This document shows, in pieces, positions 5,847-12,549 of a stretch of DNA of 14,089 nt; the stretch's first letter is position 1, and the number at the start of each line of letters is the position of its first letter. The stretch is from an uncultured Clostridia bacterium (GTDB lineage: Bacteria; Bacillota; Clostridia; Oscillospirales; Acutalibacteraceae). The position numbers and the translations under genes are program-made. The stretch lies in the NCBI GenBank assembly GCA_937901145.1, contig CALCHE010000182.1, positions 1 to 14,089 on the forward strand, read 5' to 3'. The notes under the pieces were generated by a model. It was given only the letters and a program-made list of their open reading frames with translations. It made no database searches and was not told where the DNA came from.

Positions 5847-7478
5847 ATGGCAATCAAAAAAAATGATGAAATACGACTTAAGATAACCACTCTCACTTCA
5901 CAGGGGAGCGGTCTTGGCAGGTTCAACGATATGGCGGTTTTTGTGGAGGGCAGTGCCGTCGGAGACGATCTGCTCGTTCATATAATAAAGGTAAAGAAAA
6001 ATTATGCCGTGGGCATAATAAAAAAGATTTACAAAAGCTCTCCCGACAGAATCGAAGCTGACTGTGAGGCCTTCGGCAGATGCGGTGGCTGCAGCTACCG
6101 TCACATTTCCTATGAGGCGGAAAAAAGAGAGAAGCAGCAGTCTGTTACTGATGCTATGAACCGTATCGGCGGTATCGATATTGAGGCAGAGAATATCTAC
6201 ACTATAGAAAATCCCTGCCGTTACCGTAATAAGGCACAGATACCCGTAGGTCTTGACAGAGAGGGAAATCTGATAACAGGCTTTTATTCGAAAAGAAGCC
6301 ACCGCATAATTCCCTGTGACGACTGTCTTTTACAGATGCCTGACTTTAAGGATATTGTAGTTGCGGTGAGAAAGTATATTTTAGAAAATCCCGTGTCTGT
6401 TTATAACGAGGAGACAGGTGAGGGACTTATCAGGCATATTTATCTCAGACAGGGCAGAAAAACGGGACAGATTATGGTTTGTCTTGTCATAAACGGAGAT
6501 GCTCTGCCGAAAAAGGACAAGCTGATTGAAAATCTTCTCAGTGTAAACGAAAATATAAAATCAATAGTTCTGAATATCAATAAGGCTGACACTAATGTGG
6601 TGCTCGGTGAAAAATGCGTCACACTGTGGGGGGAGGATTTCATCGAGGATGAACTGTGCGGTCTTACCTTCAGAATTTCTCCGCTGTCCTTTTATCAGGT
6701 AAATCCCGAGGGCACGGAAATTCTTTACGGCAAGGCGAGGGAATATGCCGCTCTCAAGGGTGGCGAGACACTTTTAGATCTTTATTGCGGTACGGGTACC
6801 ATCGGTCTTACCATGGCGGGAGACTGTAAAGAGCTTATCGGTGTGGAAATTATTCCTCAGGCTATCGAAAATGCGAAGAAAAATGCTGACGCCAACGGTA
6901 TAACCAATGCAAGATTTATATGCGATGATGCTTCAGGTGCGGCGAAGACTCTTTTCGATGAGGGGATAAGACCTGATGTGATTATTCTCGACCCGCCGAG
7001 AAAGGGCTGCAGTGCTGATGTGATTGATACGGTGGTGAATATGAGTCCCGACAGAGTGGTTTATGTTTCCTGCGATCCTGCCACTCTGGCCAGAGACTGC
7101 AGAATTTTTGAGGATAAGGGATATAAGGTAACGGAGCTTTGTGCCGTGGATATGTTTCCGAGAACGGTACACACAGAGACGGTTGTCCTTTTGTCCCAAC
7201 GCAGACCGGACACACATATCGACATAAAACTTGACCTTTCAGAGCTTGATATTACTGCGGCTGAAATAAAGGCTACATATCAGGAAATCAAGGACTATGT
7301 GTTTGAGAAGTTTGGTTTGAAAGTATCAACGTTGTATATTTCACAGGTGAAAGCTAAATGTGGAATTATTGAGCGTGAGAATTATAATAAGGGCAAAGAG
7401 GGACATAGAGTGCCCAAATGTCCGAAGGAAAAAGAAGATGCTATTATGGATGCGTTGAGGCATTTTAGGATGGTTTGA
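5847..7478 (+). CDS. rlmD: 23S rRNA (uracil-5-)-methyltransferase, RlmD/RumA family, with C-terminal extension
   Basis: A 543-residue SAM-dependent enzyme that makes 5-methyluridine in RNA, by family most likely 23S rRNA. In order: an N-terminal TRAM domain (about 5-62); the iron-sulfur cysteines C73, C79, C82 and C160 in the RumA spacing; F-Y-Q-V-N with Q284; SAM motif L-D-L-Y-C-G-T-G-T-I-G-L (310-321); I-L-D-P-P-R-K-G (380-387); and V-V-Y-V-S-C-D-P-A-T-L with nucleophile C409 and general base E444 in H-T-E-T. Residues about 457-543 form an extra tail (L-Y-I-S-Q-V-K-A-K-C-G-I, E-K-E-D-A-I-M-D-A-L-R-H-F) that I recall from other clostridial RlmD proteins but cannot name as a domain. Codon use changes in this tail: TTG leucine and AGG arginine codons appear, and the DNA is more AT-rich. 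Related enzymes may target other uridines, so the exact site is uncertain. An AGAGG box precedes the ATG. Confidence 0.9.
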   Translation: MAIKKNDEIRLKITTLTSQGSGLGRFNDMAVFVEGSAVGDDLLVHIIKVKKNYAVGIIKKIYKSSPDRIEADCEAFGRCGGCSYRHISYEAEKREKQQSVTDAMNRIGGIDIEAENIYTIENPCRYRNKAQIPVGLDREGNLITGFYSKRSHRIIPCDDCLLQMPDFKDIVVAVRKYILENPVSVYNEETGEGLIRHIYLRQGRKTGQIMVCLVINGDALPKKDKLIENLLSVNENIKSIVLNINKADTNVVLGEKCVTLWGEDFIEDELCGLTFRISPLSFYQVNPEGTEILYGKAREYAALKGGETLLDLYCGTGTIGLTMAGDCKELIGVEIIPQAIENAKKNADANGITNARFICDDASGAAKTLFDEGIRPDVIILDPPRKGCSADVIDTVVNMSPDRVVYVSCDPATLARDCRIFEDKGYKVTELCAVDMFPRTVHTETVVLLSQRRPDTHIDIKLDLSELDITAAEIKATYQEIKDYVFEKFGLKVSTLYISQVKAKCGIIERENYNKGKEGHRVPKCPKEKEDAIMDALRHFRMV

Positions 7479-7497
7479 TAAAAATAAGGAGAATGTA

Positions 7498-8232
7498 ATG
7501 GAAAAGGTTGAATATTTATATCACTATACTTCAGTAGAGTCGTTGGCGATGATACTTTCAACAAAAAAAATCAGGCTTTCACCACTGTCAGATTTAGATG
7601 ATTTGCAAGAAGGAAAAACATCAGATTTATCAACTATCGGGCAAACTGTTTTTGTTAGTTCTTGGACGGCAGAAAGCAATGAAAGCATTCCTATGTGGAA
7701 TATGTATAGTGATATGAAAGCCGGGTTGAGACTGAAAGCAAAAGTAAATCTATTTGACGATTTTAAAGTAACTCCGGATGGAGCAATTATCGTATCCGAT
7801 TATTTGCATTGTAAAGATGATGTAATAACTTTTCCTCAGGAGTTAAAACAAGTAATTTATAGTGATAATGAAGATGACCTTTTTCCAAAAATAATTGATG
7901 AAAAGAATTATGTTTGGGATCAATCTAAGTTAGGTGTTTATAAAAATACTGCGTGGGAGTTTCAGAAAGAATGGCGATATATTGTTCGTCTATGGCCCGG
8001 TAATAAATATGATGAAACTGATGACTGTCCTGAAGATATTTATAAAAAGTTTACTACACAAATTGACAAAAACATATACCTAAATATTAAATCCGAATTA
8101 ATTGATTCTTTGGAAATAACACTAAGCCCTAAAATTTCTGATGGAAACAGATTAATCGTTAAAATGCTAAAAGAAGAATTTTGCCCAAATATGATAATTA
8201 AAAATAGTGTATTACAAAACTGCATCAGATAA
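7498..8232 (+). CDS. DUF2971-like protein
   Basis: A 244-residue soluble protein of unknown function. The pattern fits DUF2971: L-Y-H-Y-T-S (7-12) followed by a helix, I-R-L-S-P-L-S-D-L-D-D (25-35), V-F-V-S-S-W-T (51-57), S-I-P-M-W-N-M-Y-S-D (63-72) and W-E-F-Q-K-E-W-R-Y-I (153-162). The opening H-Y-T-S motif recalls the nucleotide-binding start of ADP-ribosyltransferase-like folds, but that comparison is only from memory of motif style. AAGGAGA with 5-base spacing precedes the ATG. It is the first gene after the composition drop to AT-rich DNA, 19 bases after rlmD, and so is probably cargo of an integrated element. Genes of this kind often sit singly in mobile or defence-rich DNA; a defence role is not shown here. 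Confidence 0.75.
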   Translation: MEKVEYLYHYTSVESLAMILSTKKIRLSPLSDLDDLQEGKTSDLSTIGQTVFVSSWTAESNESIPMWNMYSDMKAGLRLKAKVNLFDDFKVTPDGAIIVSDYLHCKDDVITFPQELKQVIYSDNEDDLFPKIIDEKNYVWDQSKLGVYKNTAWEFQKEWRYIVRLWPGNKYDETDDCPEDIYKKFTTQIDKNIYLNIKSELIDSLEITLSPKISDGNRLIVKMLKEEFCPNMIIKNSVLQNCIR

Positions 8233-8320
8233 AATTGCATTATAGATTACACTGTACAAATCTAATAGTATAATAATCTCTGCAATTAATTTGTTTTTCA
8301 CAGATTCGACAATTTGAAGA

Positions 8321-8357
8321 CCTCCTTGTAAAATGGTATTTACCAAATACAAGGAGG
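8321..8357 (+). promoter_or_regulatory. Hairpin that sequesters the tnpV ribosome binding site
   Basis: CCTCCTTGTA (8321-8330) is perfectly complementary to TACAAGGAGG (8348-8357), and an inner TGGTA/TACCA pair (8334-8338, 8341-8345) extends the stem. The right arm contains the whole AAGGAGG Shine-Dalgarno used by the ATG at 8366. In any transcript that starts upstream of 8321 the ribosome binding site would be buried. Confidence 0.7.
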
Positions 8358-8365
8358 ATTTTTAT

Positions 8366-8752
8366 ATGAACTTACCCAAACATATCACAAACGAAAAAAC
8401 TGGTATCAGCTACACCCTTTACGGGGATTACTACTTACCTGACTTAAAACTACCAGAGCCAGAAGACAAACGATCAATTGGCAGATGGGGAAGAATGCAC
8501 GAAGATTATCTTAAGAAAAACAAAAGGTATGTATTTGTTTCAATGCTTATGAGCGGAAAACTTCATTCTTACCTTGCCGACATAGACGAGCAAGCTCGTG
8601 ATATGTTTGATAATCTTGTTGAACAGATTAAAGAAAGCGAAGGTATCACCGAAGAATTAAAAGAACAAGACCAATGGGAATGGGTGCAGAGAATGGAAAA
8701 CATTCAGCAAAGCGTAAGGGAGATTGTATGCAGTGAGTTGATATATGTTTGA
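8366..8752 (+). CDS. tnpV: TnpV family protein
   Basis: A 128-residue protein of the TnpV family, a small accessory protein first named from clostridial mobilisable transposons of the Tn4451 type; its biochemical function is not established. Recognisable segments are G-D-Y-Y-L-P-D-L-K-L-P (20-30), I-G-R-W-G-R-M-H-E-D-Y-L-K-K (38-51), L-M-S-G-K-L-H-S-Y-L-A-D-I-D (61-74) and a charged helix with W-V-Q-R-M-E-N-I near residues 106-113. The chosen ATG has AAGGAGG with 8 bases of spacing; an in-frame ATG at 8333 lies inside the hairpin loop and has no ribosome binding site. It marks the region as mobile-element DNA, but it does not by itself move DNA. Confidence 0.85.
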   Translation: MNLPKHITNEKTGISYTLYGDYYLPDLKLPEPEDKRSIGRWGRMHEDYLKKNKRYVFVSMLMSGKLHSYLADIDEQARDMFDNLVEQIKESEGITEELKEQDQWEWVQRMENIQQSVREIVCSELIYV

Positions 8753-8759
8753 ACAGAAA

Positions 8760-8790
8760 AAGCACAACCGGTTTATTATCGGTTGTGCTT
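8760..8790. terminator. Perfect 11-bp hairpin after tnpV
   Basis: AAGCACAACCG (8760-8770) and CGGTTGTGCTT (8780-8790) enclose a 9-base loop. On the plus strand no T tract follows (AAATGGTC), but on the minus strand the stem runs into TTTTTCTG. It therefore looks like a better terminator for leftward transcription, perhaps bidirectional. The rest of 8791-9011 holds att-like repeats and AT-rich DNA with no gene. Confidence 0.6.
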
Positions 8791-8814
8791 AAATGGTCAA
8801 ATTTTTCGTAGAAC
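8791..8814 (+). repeat. Imperfect direct repeat left of the integrase gene (att candidate)
   Basis: AAATGGTCAA, two variable bases, TTTTCG, then AGAAC after one more variable base. It matches 21 of 25 aligned positions of the repeat at 10154-10178 with one gap. The two copies flank the integrase gene and have the same orientation. Confidence 0.5.
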
Positions 8815-8975
8815 ATCAAATTCTAAGATATAAATATACCACTTTATGATAAACTTTTTATTTAATTAAGTCAAGTAAAATGAGAGTAAAAAATCGGTAT
8901 ATGTTTAAATTTGTATATTAATGATAAAAAGTTTTAAGTTTTTTTGTATTATCCTATATGTACTCGAATTTTATA

Positions 8976-8995
8976 ATGGTCAAAATAATGGTCAA
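8976..8995 (+). repeat. Tandem ATGGTCAA pair just upstream of the integrase start
   Basis: ATGGTCAA occurs at 8976-8983 and 8988-8995, 12 bases apart, and the second copy runs into the AAGGAGG ribosome binding site of the integrase. The same octamer is the core of the flanking repeats at 8793-8800 and 10156-10163. Four same-strand copies around one integrase suggest binding or core sites. Confidence 0.5.
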
Positions 8996-9011
8996 AAGGA
9001 GGAAAATAAAT

Positions 9012-10154
9012 ATGTCCAGACGCGGTGAGAACATTCATAAAAGAAAGGATGGAAGATGGGAAGGAAGATACATTAAAGAGTATGACTTAACAGGTAAAGC
9101 GAAATATGGTTCTGTATATTCAAAATCATATTTGGATGTAAAAAGAAAACTTATAGAGAAAAAACAAGCAATAATAACAAACGCACTTCCTGAAAAAGAT
9201 AGCGATATCTCTTTACGCGAAGTGCTTTATTTATGGTTAGATAATAATCGTTTAAGTCTGCGAGAGCAAACCTGTTCCAAATATAAAAGGCTTATTGATA
9301 CACACATTATACCTGATATAGGTTCGGTGAAAATCAAAAGCATAACTGCTGTTTATATAAATAAATTCTTATATAAAAAGACGGAAAACGGCAGACTTGA
9401 CGGTAAAGGTGGATTGTCATCGAGTTATGTCAAAACTATTTCCTTTATTTTGAATTCAAGTTTAAAATTTGCGGCACAGGAAGGTTTTTGTAATTTAATT
9501 ATTGGTGAAATAAGCAAACCAGCCAAAAATAAAGCAACGAAATTGGATGTGTTGTCTGTGAATGAACAACGTATTCTTGAAAAGTATATTTATGAAAACT
9601 TAGACGATAAAAAATTAGGCGTTCTTTTGTCACTATATACGGGATTAAGAATAGGCGAAGTATGTGCACTTAAATGGGAAGACATAGATTTTGAAGAGAA
9701 GACTATACATGTAAGACATACTGTAAGTCGCATTACACCCTTTGATAATACCTTCTCCGGTTCTAAAACTAAACTGCAAATAAGTGACGCAAAAACATTT
9801 TCATCAAACCGCATAATACCTATACCAGAAATACTGTACGAAATTCTTTTAAACAGAAGAAGTTCCGCAAAAGAATTTCTTTTGCAAGGAAATATATATC
9901 CGTATACAGACCCAAGAACTTACCAATACGCTTTTCATAAGTATTTAAAAGAATGCGGAGTTAGGGATATTAACTATCATGCTTTAAGGCATACATTTGC
10001 TACAAGATGTATTGAATCAGGAATGGACGTGAAATCTTTGAGTGAAATATTGGGTCATTCTAATGTAAATATTACTTTAAATATTTATGTTCACTCTTCT
10101 GTGGAGCTTAAAAGAAAGCAGTTGGAAACAATGACTTCTTTTTGTGGTCATTAA
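9012..10154 (+). CDS. Tyrosine integrase, Tn916/ICE type
   Basis: A 380-residue site-specific recombinase that would integrate and excise a conjugative or mobilisable element. The N-terminus (S-R-R-G-E-N-I-H-K-R-K-D-G-R-W-E-G-R-Y) is the AP2-like arm-binding domain of Tn916-type integrases, followed by a SAM-like core-binding domain (about 65-165). The catalytic residues are all present: R213 in T-G-L-R-I-G-E-V, K261, H323 and R326 in H-A-L-R-H-T-F-A-T-R, H349 in L-G-H-S-N-V, and nucleophile Y359. The ATG at 9012 has AAAGGAGG with 9-base spacing; the in-frame ATG at 8958 would read through the tandem ATGGTCAA repeats and has no ribosome binding site. No excisionase gene lies next to it. The stop codon falls at the first bases of the right flanking repeat. 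Looks intact. Confidence 0.93.
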   Translation: MSRRGENIHKRKDGRWEGRYIKEYDLTGKAKYGSVYSKSYLDVKRKLIEKKQAIITNALPEKDSDISLREVLYLWLDNNRLSLREQTCSKYKRLIDTHIIPDIGSVKIKSITAVYINKFLYKKTENGRLDGKGGLSSSYVKTISFILNSSLKFAAQEGFCNLIIGEISKPAKNKATKLDVLSVNEQRILEKYIYENLDDKKLGVLLSLYTGLRIGEVCALKWEDIDFEEKTIHVRHTVSRITPFDNTFSGSKTKLQISDAKTFSSNRIIPIPEILYEILLNRRSSAKEFLLQGNIYPYTDPRTYQYAFHKYLKECGVRDINYHALRHTFATRCIESGMDVKSLSEILGHSNVNITLNIYVHSSVELKRKQLETMTSFCGH

Positions 10155-10178
10155 AATGGTCAATGTTTTCGAAAGAAC
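10154..10178 (+). repeat. Imperfect direct repeat right of the integrase gene (att candidate)
   Basis: AAATGGTCAA, two variable bases, TTTTCG, then AAAGAAC. It starts at the last base of the integrase stop codon and contains the ATG and first codons of the following FHA gene. It matches the copy at 8791-8814. Confidence 0.5.
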
Positions 10179-11394
10179 TTTGCTTGTCAAAGCTCTTTAT
10201 ATAGATTTCTTAGAATTAGATGTTCTACGAAAGTATTTTAGTTTTGTATGTAGATATAAGCGAGGGATAGATTTGAAAATTAAAGCTAAAGCAAAGGACC
10301 AACGCCTGATAGTTAAAGTCAAATTTTCATCTAAAGAAAAATTTGACGAAAAACTTGTTGAAGCTTTTTCAAGAGTATATCTGCGTGGCTTTTTAAAACC
10401 CACGATATTAAAGAAAAATCTTATCGAATATAGCGGTCCGACAGGCATCAGTCTTTCAGAGAGATTAAAAACAGCTATTTCAGCATATGATTTCTTTTTT
10501 TTGGTTGAGCAAATAGTTGTTTCTGTTGAAAAGTTAAAAAGGAACAAATTTAGTTTGAATCATATTATCTTGGATATGCAGAATTCATACATAAATTCAG
10601 TAACCAAAGAATTACAGTTAATATATCTTCCGTTAATAGACAAAACAGACGATGTGGATTTTTGTGAATTCATAGAGAAGATTATATATTCAGTAATACC
10701 TGCTTCGGACAAAGATACGGATCAAATATCCAAATTTACATACTTCTTGAAGTCACTCAAAAGATTTGACGGTGATGCGATAGAAAAGTACATTGCCAAA
10801 ATAGACAGAAGTATCGTGAATACAATCAGAAAAAGCAATGTAGGACAAAGCGGTTTTATAACCAATAAAAAGAAAGATTATTATGATCATTATGACAATG
10901 ATGACGATGCAACCGATAAGCTCGATGAAGATGAAGCTACAGGGTTGTTGGATGATGAAGATGAGGCAACAGGATTATTAAATGATGATAATGATGAAAC
11001 AGGCTACTTAGAAGATGAAGAGACCGGATTGCTTGTTAATGATGAATCAGGTTATTCAGACGGTAGTGATGAAACTGCGCTTCTTGTAGAGAATGATGTT
11101 CATTATCCTTCCTTACTTCGGATATTGACTGATGAAATTATTAGTATAAATAAACCAGTATTCAGAATAGGTAAAGAAAACAGTTATGTTGACTACTTTG
11201 TAAAGAATAACAATGCTGTAAGCCGAAGCCATGCTGATATCATTACAAGAGGCAACGATTATTTTGTTGTGGACTTGAATTCAAAAAATCACACTTACAT
11301 CAACAATCAGATGTTACTTGTAAAATGTGAGACTCAGATTTTTGACGGTGATGTTTTGAAATTGGCAAACGAGGAATTTATTTTCAAAGCATAA
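10156..11394 (+). CDS. DUF6382-like and FHA domain protein with acidic TGLL repeats
   Basis: A 412-residue cytoplasmic protein. Residues about 50-205 resemble DUF6382, a pseudokinase-like domain seen ahead of FHA domains in Firmicutes (I-S-L-S-E-R-L-K, L-V-E-Q-I-V-V-S-V-E-K-L, L-Q-L-I-Y-L-P-L). Residues 241-313 are a highly acidic linker with five threonines in D/E-x-T-G-L-L-like units (T262, T272, T282, T290, T307). The FHA domain (about 331-408) keeps F-R-I-G, S-R-S-H, and N-S-K-N-H-T-Y-I-N-N, the residues that hold phosphothreonine. By family it should bind threonine-phosphorylated partners, possibly its own repeats. No kinase is in the window. Start uncertain: the ATG at 10156 lacks a ribosome binding site, directly follows the integrase stop and lies in an att-like repeat; GTG at 10144 is the alternative. 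The original 5' end may have been replaced. Confidence 0.8.
   Translation: MVNVFERTLLVKALYIDFLELDVLRKYFSFVCRYKRGIDLKIKAKAKDQRLIVKVKFSSKEKFDEKLVEAFSRVYLRGFLKPTILKKNLIEYSGPTGISLSERLKTAISAYDFFFLVEQIVVSVEKLKRNKFSLNHIILDMQNSYINSVTKELQLIYLPLIDKTDDVDFCEFIEKIIYSVIPASDKDTDQISKFTYFLKSLKRFDGDAIEKYIAKIDRSIVNTIRKSNVGQSGFITNKKKDYYDHYDNDDDATDKLDEDEATGLLDDEDEATGLLNDDNDETGYLEDEETGLLVNDESGYSDGSDETALLVENDVHYPSLLRILTDEIISINKPVFRIGKENSYVDYFVKNNNAVSRSHADIITRGNDYFVVDLNSKNHTYINNQMLLVKCETQIFDGDVLKLANEEFIFKA
10924..11085 (+). repeat. Coding repeats for acidic D/E-x-T-G-L-L units
   Basis: About five units of roughly 10 codons (E-A-T-G-L-L, E-A-T-G-L-L, D-E-T-G-Y-L, E-E-T-G-L-L, D-E-T-A-L-L) separated by runs of Asp and Glu. 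Each threonine has acidic residues before it and leucine at +3, the arrangement preferred by several FHA domains (phosphothreonine with a +3 selectivity residue). The two first units are nearly identical at DNA level, so recent repeat expansion is likely. Confidence 0.75.
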
Positions 11395-11427
11395 AAGAGA
11401 TTATATTTAAGGAAAGGGAGACAATTA

Positions 11428-12288
11428 ATGAAGAAATGTATTCGTTGCGGCAAGTTGTTTGACAATGAAATTAACTATTGTACAAATTGCGGAAGTTCAA
11501 ATTTTTATGAGGAAGATGAAGGCTCTTCTGTACTTGATAAAGATACCGATTTGTTGACCGAAGATGAAGGTGTAACAGGGTTGCTGATTGAAAATGACAG
11601 AAGGAAAGCTCTGTATTATGACGGTGCTGAAAGAGATATTGCTGTGAATAACAGACAGATAGCTTTAAATGCACCTGAGATTAAACCGAAGAAAAACGTA
11701 TGGAAGATAATTGCTATTCCTTTGATTGCAATTATATTGTTTTTTGTTGTGCTGCTTATTATTCCTGTGGACGAAACAGGTGTTGATAATTCCGACTATG
11801 GTACCGAGATGGTTACTTATACCAAAGGTGTTGTTGAAGATGGTTATTATCTGAACGAATGGGCGGGTATTAAAATTTGTATTCCGGATGGCTGGTTTGA
11901 AGCAGAAATTGATGAATATTTATCTTTTGAAAGTGAAGTTATGGACTGTGGCTTCAATATAAAAAATAAAGACAGCCAAATTGTTTTGTGCTTTGAAGAT
12001 TTAGCAATAAACGTCTCGGAAGAGCAATATGTGGAATTTTCACAAGAAGGATTGGAGGAGATATATGATACTAATGGATTAAATTATCATATATCTGAAA
12101 TATATAATAGCCAAGTTGCAGGAGAGGAATATAAAACAATAAAAATTACAGTTGGAGAAAATATTCTTCATCAATATATAGCAGTGCGAAAAATTGGTAA
12201 TCATATGTTGAGCTTAACAATAACTTCTTCAAATGATGATGAAGCACAAGCAATAATGAACTCAATAGAAGAGTACAAGAACTACTAA
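11428..12288 (+). CDS. Membrane protein with N-terminal zinc ribbon and TGLL motif
   Basis: A 286-residue protein. An N-terminal C4 zinc ribbon (C4, C7, C18, C21: C-I-R-C ... C-T-N-C) is followed by an acidic segment that includes D-E-G-V-T-G-L-L (46-53), the same threonine motif as the FHA protein upstream. A single transmembrane helix (about 91-113), preceded by K-P-K-K-N, leads to an extracytoplasmic domain of about 170 residues starting G-Y-Y-L-N-E-W-A-G-I-K-I-C-I-P-D-G-W. That A-G-x-x-x-x-x-P-x-G-W opening occurs in secreted or membrane-bound clostridial proteins of unknown role. If T50 is phosphorylated, the FHA domain of the neighbour could dock on its cytoplasmic tail; this is inference. 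A GGGAG box lies 6 bases before the ATG, and the gap from the FHA gene is only 33 bases, so one operon is likely. Confidence 0.8.
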   Translation: MKKCIRCGKLFDNEINYCTNCGSSNFYEEDEGSSVLDKDTDLLTEDEGVTGLLIENDRRKALYYDGAERDIAVNNRQIALNAPEIKPKKNVWKIIAIPLIAIILFFVVLLIIPVDETGVDNSDYGTEMVTYTKGVVEDGYYLNEWAGIKICIPDGWFEAEIDEYLSFESEVMDCGFNIKNKDSQIVLCFEDLAINVSEEQYVEFSQEGLEEIYDTNGLNYHISEIYNSQVAGEEYKTIKITVGENILHQYIAVRKIGNHMLSLTITSSNDDEAQAIMNSIEEYKNY

Positions 12289-12458
12289 TGGCAAAGGGTT
12301 TTCGAATATGAAGTGTGTAAAATGTGGATATGCCGATACAAGTGAAGCTAATTTTTGTCCGATATGTGGTAACGAAGTTAGTAATGGACGAGACGAACCT
12401 GAAAAAGGTTTAGTATATGAAGAGTTAATTGAAAATAACAGAAGTTATACGCAATCAG

Positions 12459-12540
12459 AGGTTATTTTGAATCTTGCCAGAAAGCCTGTATGCAAGCTTA
12501 TCTTTCTGGCAGGATTGAGGATAACCTTAATAACTCAATC
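12459..12540. repeat. Long inverted-repeat structure upstream of the second recombinase
   Basis: Outer arms AGGTTAT (12459-12465) and ATAACCT (12521-12527) and inner arms AATCTTGCCAGAAAG (12470-12484) and CTTTCTGGCAGGATT (12502-12516) give 22 base pairs with one G-T pair, two 4-base internal loops and a 17-base terminal loop. An alternative hairpin, GATTGAG (12513-12519) with CTCAATC (12534-12540), uses the right inner arm, so the two are mutually exclusive. It lies upstream of the likely promoter, so it may act as DNA: a recombinase binding or crossover site, or an operator. Confidence 0.65.
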
Positions 12541-12549
12541 TGCTATACT
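12541..12549 (+). promoter_or_regulatory. Extended -10 promoter of the second recombinase
   Basis: TGCTATACT contains TATACT with the TGN extension. No good -35 hexamer lies 16-18 bases upstream; TTGAGG at 12515-12520 is 23 bases away. Transcription would start near 12556, about 28 bases before the ATG. Confidence 0.45.

Noticed and set aside
8958..9011. Upstream ATG extending the integrase by 18 residues
   Set aside because: The extension reads through tandem ATGGTCAA repeats and lacks a ribosome binding site, while the ATG at 9012 has AAAGGAGG and the expected S-R-R-G-E-N start.
10894..11085. CRISPR-like or satellite DNA array
   Set aside because: The repetition is in frame, of variable unit length and encodes acidic T-G-L-L units; no spacer-repeat structure exists.
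10156..12288. Type VII secretion locus
   Set aside because: FHA and pseudokinase-like domains occur in that system, but there is no EssC-type ATPase, WXG100 protein or EsaA-like gene in the window.
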